Below are positions 63,617 to 64,000 of a stretch of 64,000 bases of DNA, one piece after another (position 1 is the stretch's first letter; each line of letters begins with the position of its first letter). The position numbers were made by a program, and so were the translations under genes. Source of the stretch: Orthosia cruda (lineage: Eukaryota > Arthropoda > Insecta > Lepidoptera > Noctuidae); assembly GCA_964057195.1 (NCBI GenBank), contig OZ059838.1, forward strand, positions 2,418,001-2,482,000, written 5' to 3'. The notes under the pieces were generated by a model. It ran no database searches and was not told where the DNA came from. It saw only the letters and a program-made list of their open reading frames with translations.

Positions 63617-64000
63617 TTAGGTAATTACACATGAAATTGGCGTTTAGTAAGGGAGGAACATAAAGTCGTTTTATTTTTAATATAATATATTTATTTAATC
63701 AAAGTATGTACCATTGCTATCTATGCACTTTTGCCATCTCATAGGTAGTTCATTGATCCCTTTACTAAAAAAACCATTCGGACGGGAATCAATAAAATCT
63801 TTGAAGGCGCTTTGGTCTGCCCCTACGGAGTTGAATTTTTTCCCTTGCTCTTGCATTACCATTGCTAGATTACCATTTTTTTTTGTAATCTGTTGGAGCA
63901 AGGTCCGGGGAGTACGGTGGATGTCTTAGACATTCCAATTGAAGTTCCTCTAATTTGGTAGCCGTCTGTTGTGCAGTGTGTGGTCTAGCGTTGTCCTGAA
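63617..64000 (-). mobile_element. mariner (second family), 3' end, runs off the window
   Basis: The terminal sequence TTAGGTAATTACACATGAAA TTGGCG at 63617, preceded by TA at 63615-63616, looks like a mariner 3' inverted repeat. Its partner would lie beyond base 64000. The coding part on the minus strand is the transposase C-terminus, listed separately. Confidence 0.75.
63695..64000 (-). pseudogene. mariner transposase C-terminus (DD34D), frameshifted, partial
   Basis: The minus strand from the window edge gives QDNARPHTAQQTATKLEE, LQLECLRHPPYSPDLAPTDY (last Asp; 34 residues between the two Asp), then a frameshift in an A-run where the usual HFF is expected, then NLAMVMQEQGKKFNSVGADQ, SAFKDFIDSRPNGFFSKGIN and ELPMRWQKCIDSNGTYFD before the stop. 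The subfamily differs from the mariner at 3789-5181, being nearer to the cecropia/Hsmar1 type by wording of the C-terminus. The N-terminal part lies outside the window. Confidence 0.85.

Overview
The window looks like a transposable-element-rich stretch of an insect nuclear genome, most likely a moth or butterfly (Lepidoptera). This is inferred from AT-rich sequence, intron-containing coding sequence, several RTE-type reverse transcriptase 3' ends of a kind familiar from Lepidoptera, a Dong/R4-type retrotransposon sitting in TAA repeats, and many copies of non-autonomous repeats known from lepidopteran genomes. There is no prokaryotic operon structure, no CRISPR array and no convincing tRNA or rRNA gene. 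The only clearly host-type gene is the 3' end of a DUF1091 family gene at 152-1424. Almost everything else recognisable is transposon-derived.

Layout. 1-7.4 kb: DUF1091 exons, RTE fragments, a mariner with perfect 22-bp ends (3789-5181) that carries a nested SINE-like insertion, a LINE 3' end, and a palindromic MITE (6449-6678). 7.4-13.8 kb: an almost complete CR1/Jockey-group LINE, whose ATT-rich tail is split by a 5'-truncated Dong/R4 element on the minus strand. 14-31 kb: an I-type LINE with RNase H, tRNA-derived SINEs, an RTE copy with a 16-bp target duplication, a Penelope-like element with GIY-YIG endonuclease and terminal inverted repeats, a Tc1-like relic, several MITEs and dispersed repeats in inverted pairs. 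32-33.6 kb: a 0.77-kb hexanucleotide satellite, a MITE and a 16-bp minisatellite.

33.9-48.0 kb is the most informative block. It is a Ty1/copia element on the minus strand (LTRs 33863-34022 and 47905-48048, 5-bp duplication AATCT) interrupted by a 9,703-bp insertion (34784-44486). The insertion has 15-bp perfect terminal inverted repeats and an exact 8-bp target duplication (CCTTTTTC), and removing it restores the copia reading frame. A THAP-like zinc-finger half-domain near its right end, with the 8-bp duplication, suggests a P-superfamily DNA transposon. It carries other TE debris and unidentified protein-like segments as cargo. The two copia LTRs differ by one substitution and one 16-bp tandem duplication, so the insertion is young.

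48-64 kb: further repeats, a ~106-bp tandem array bounded by inverted repeats, a MITE with 42-bp ends, an 851-bp element with two exactly matching 89-bp inverted ends, a near-full-length but disabled Dong/R4 element (57309-61241), a LINE 3' end and the 3' part of a second mariner running off the window edge.

The genes do not form a shared pathway. The window records successive nested insertions: Dong into LINE tails, a SINE into mariner, a MITE into an older repeat, and a P-like element into copia.
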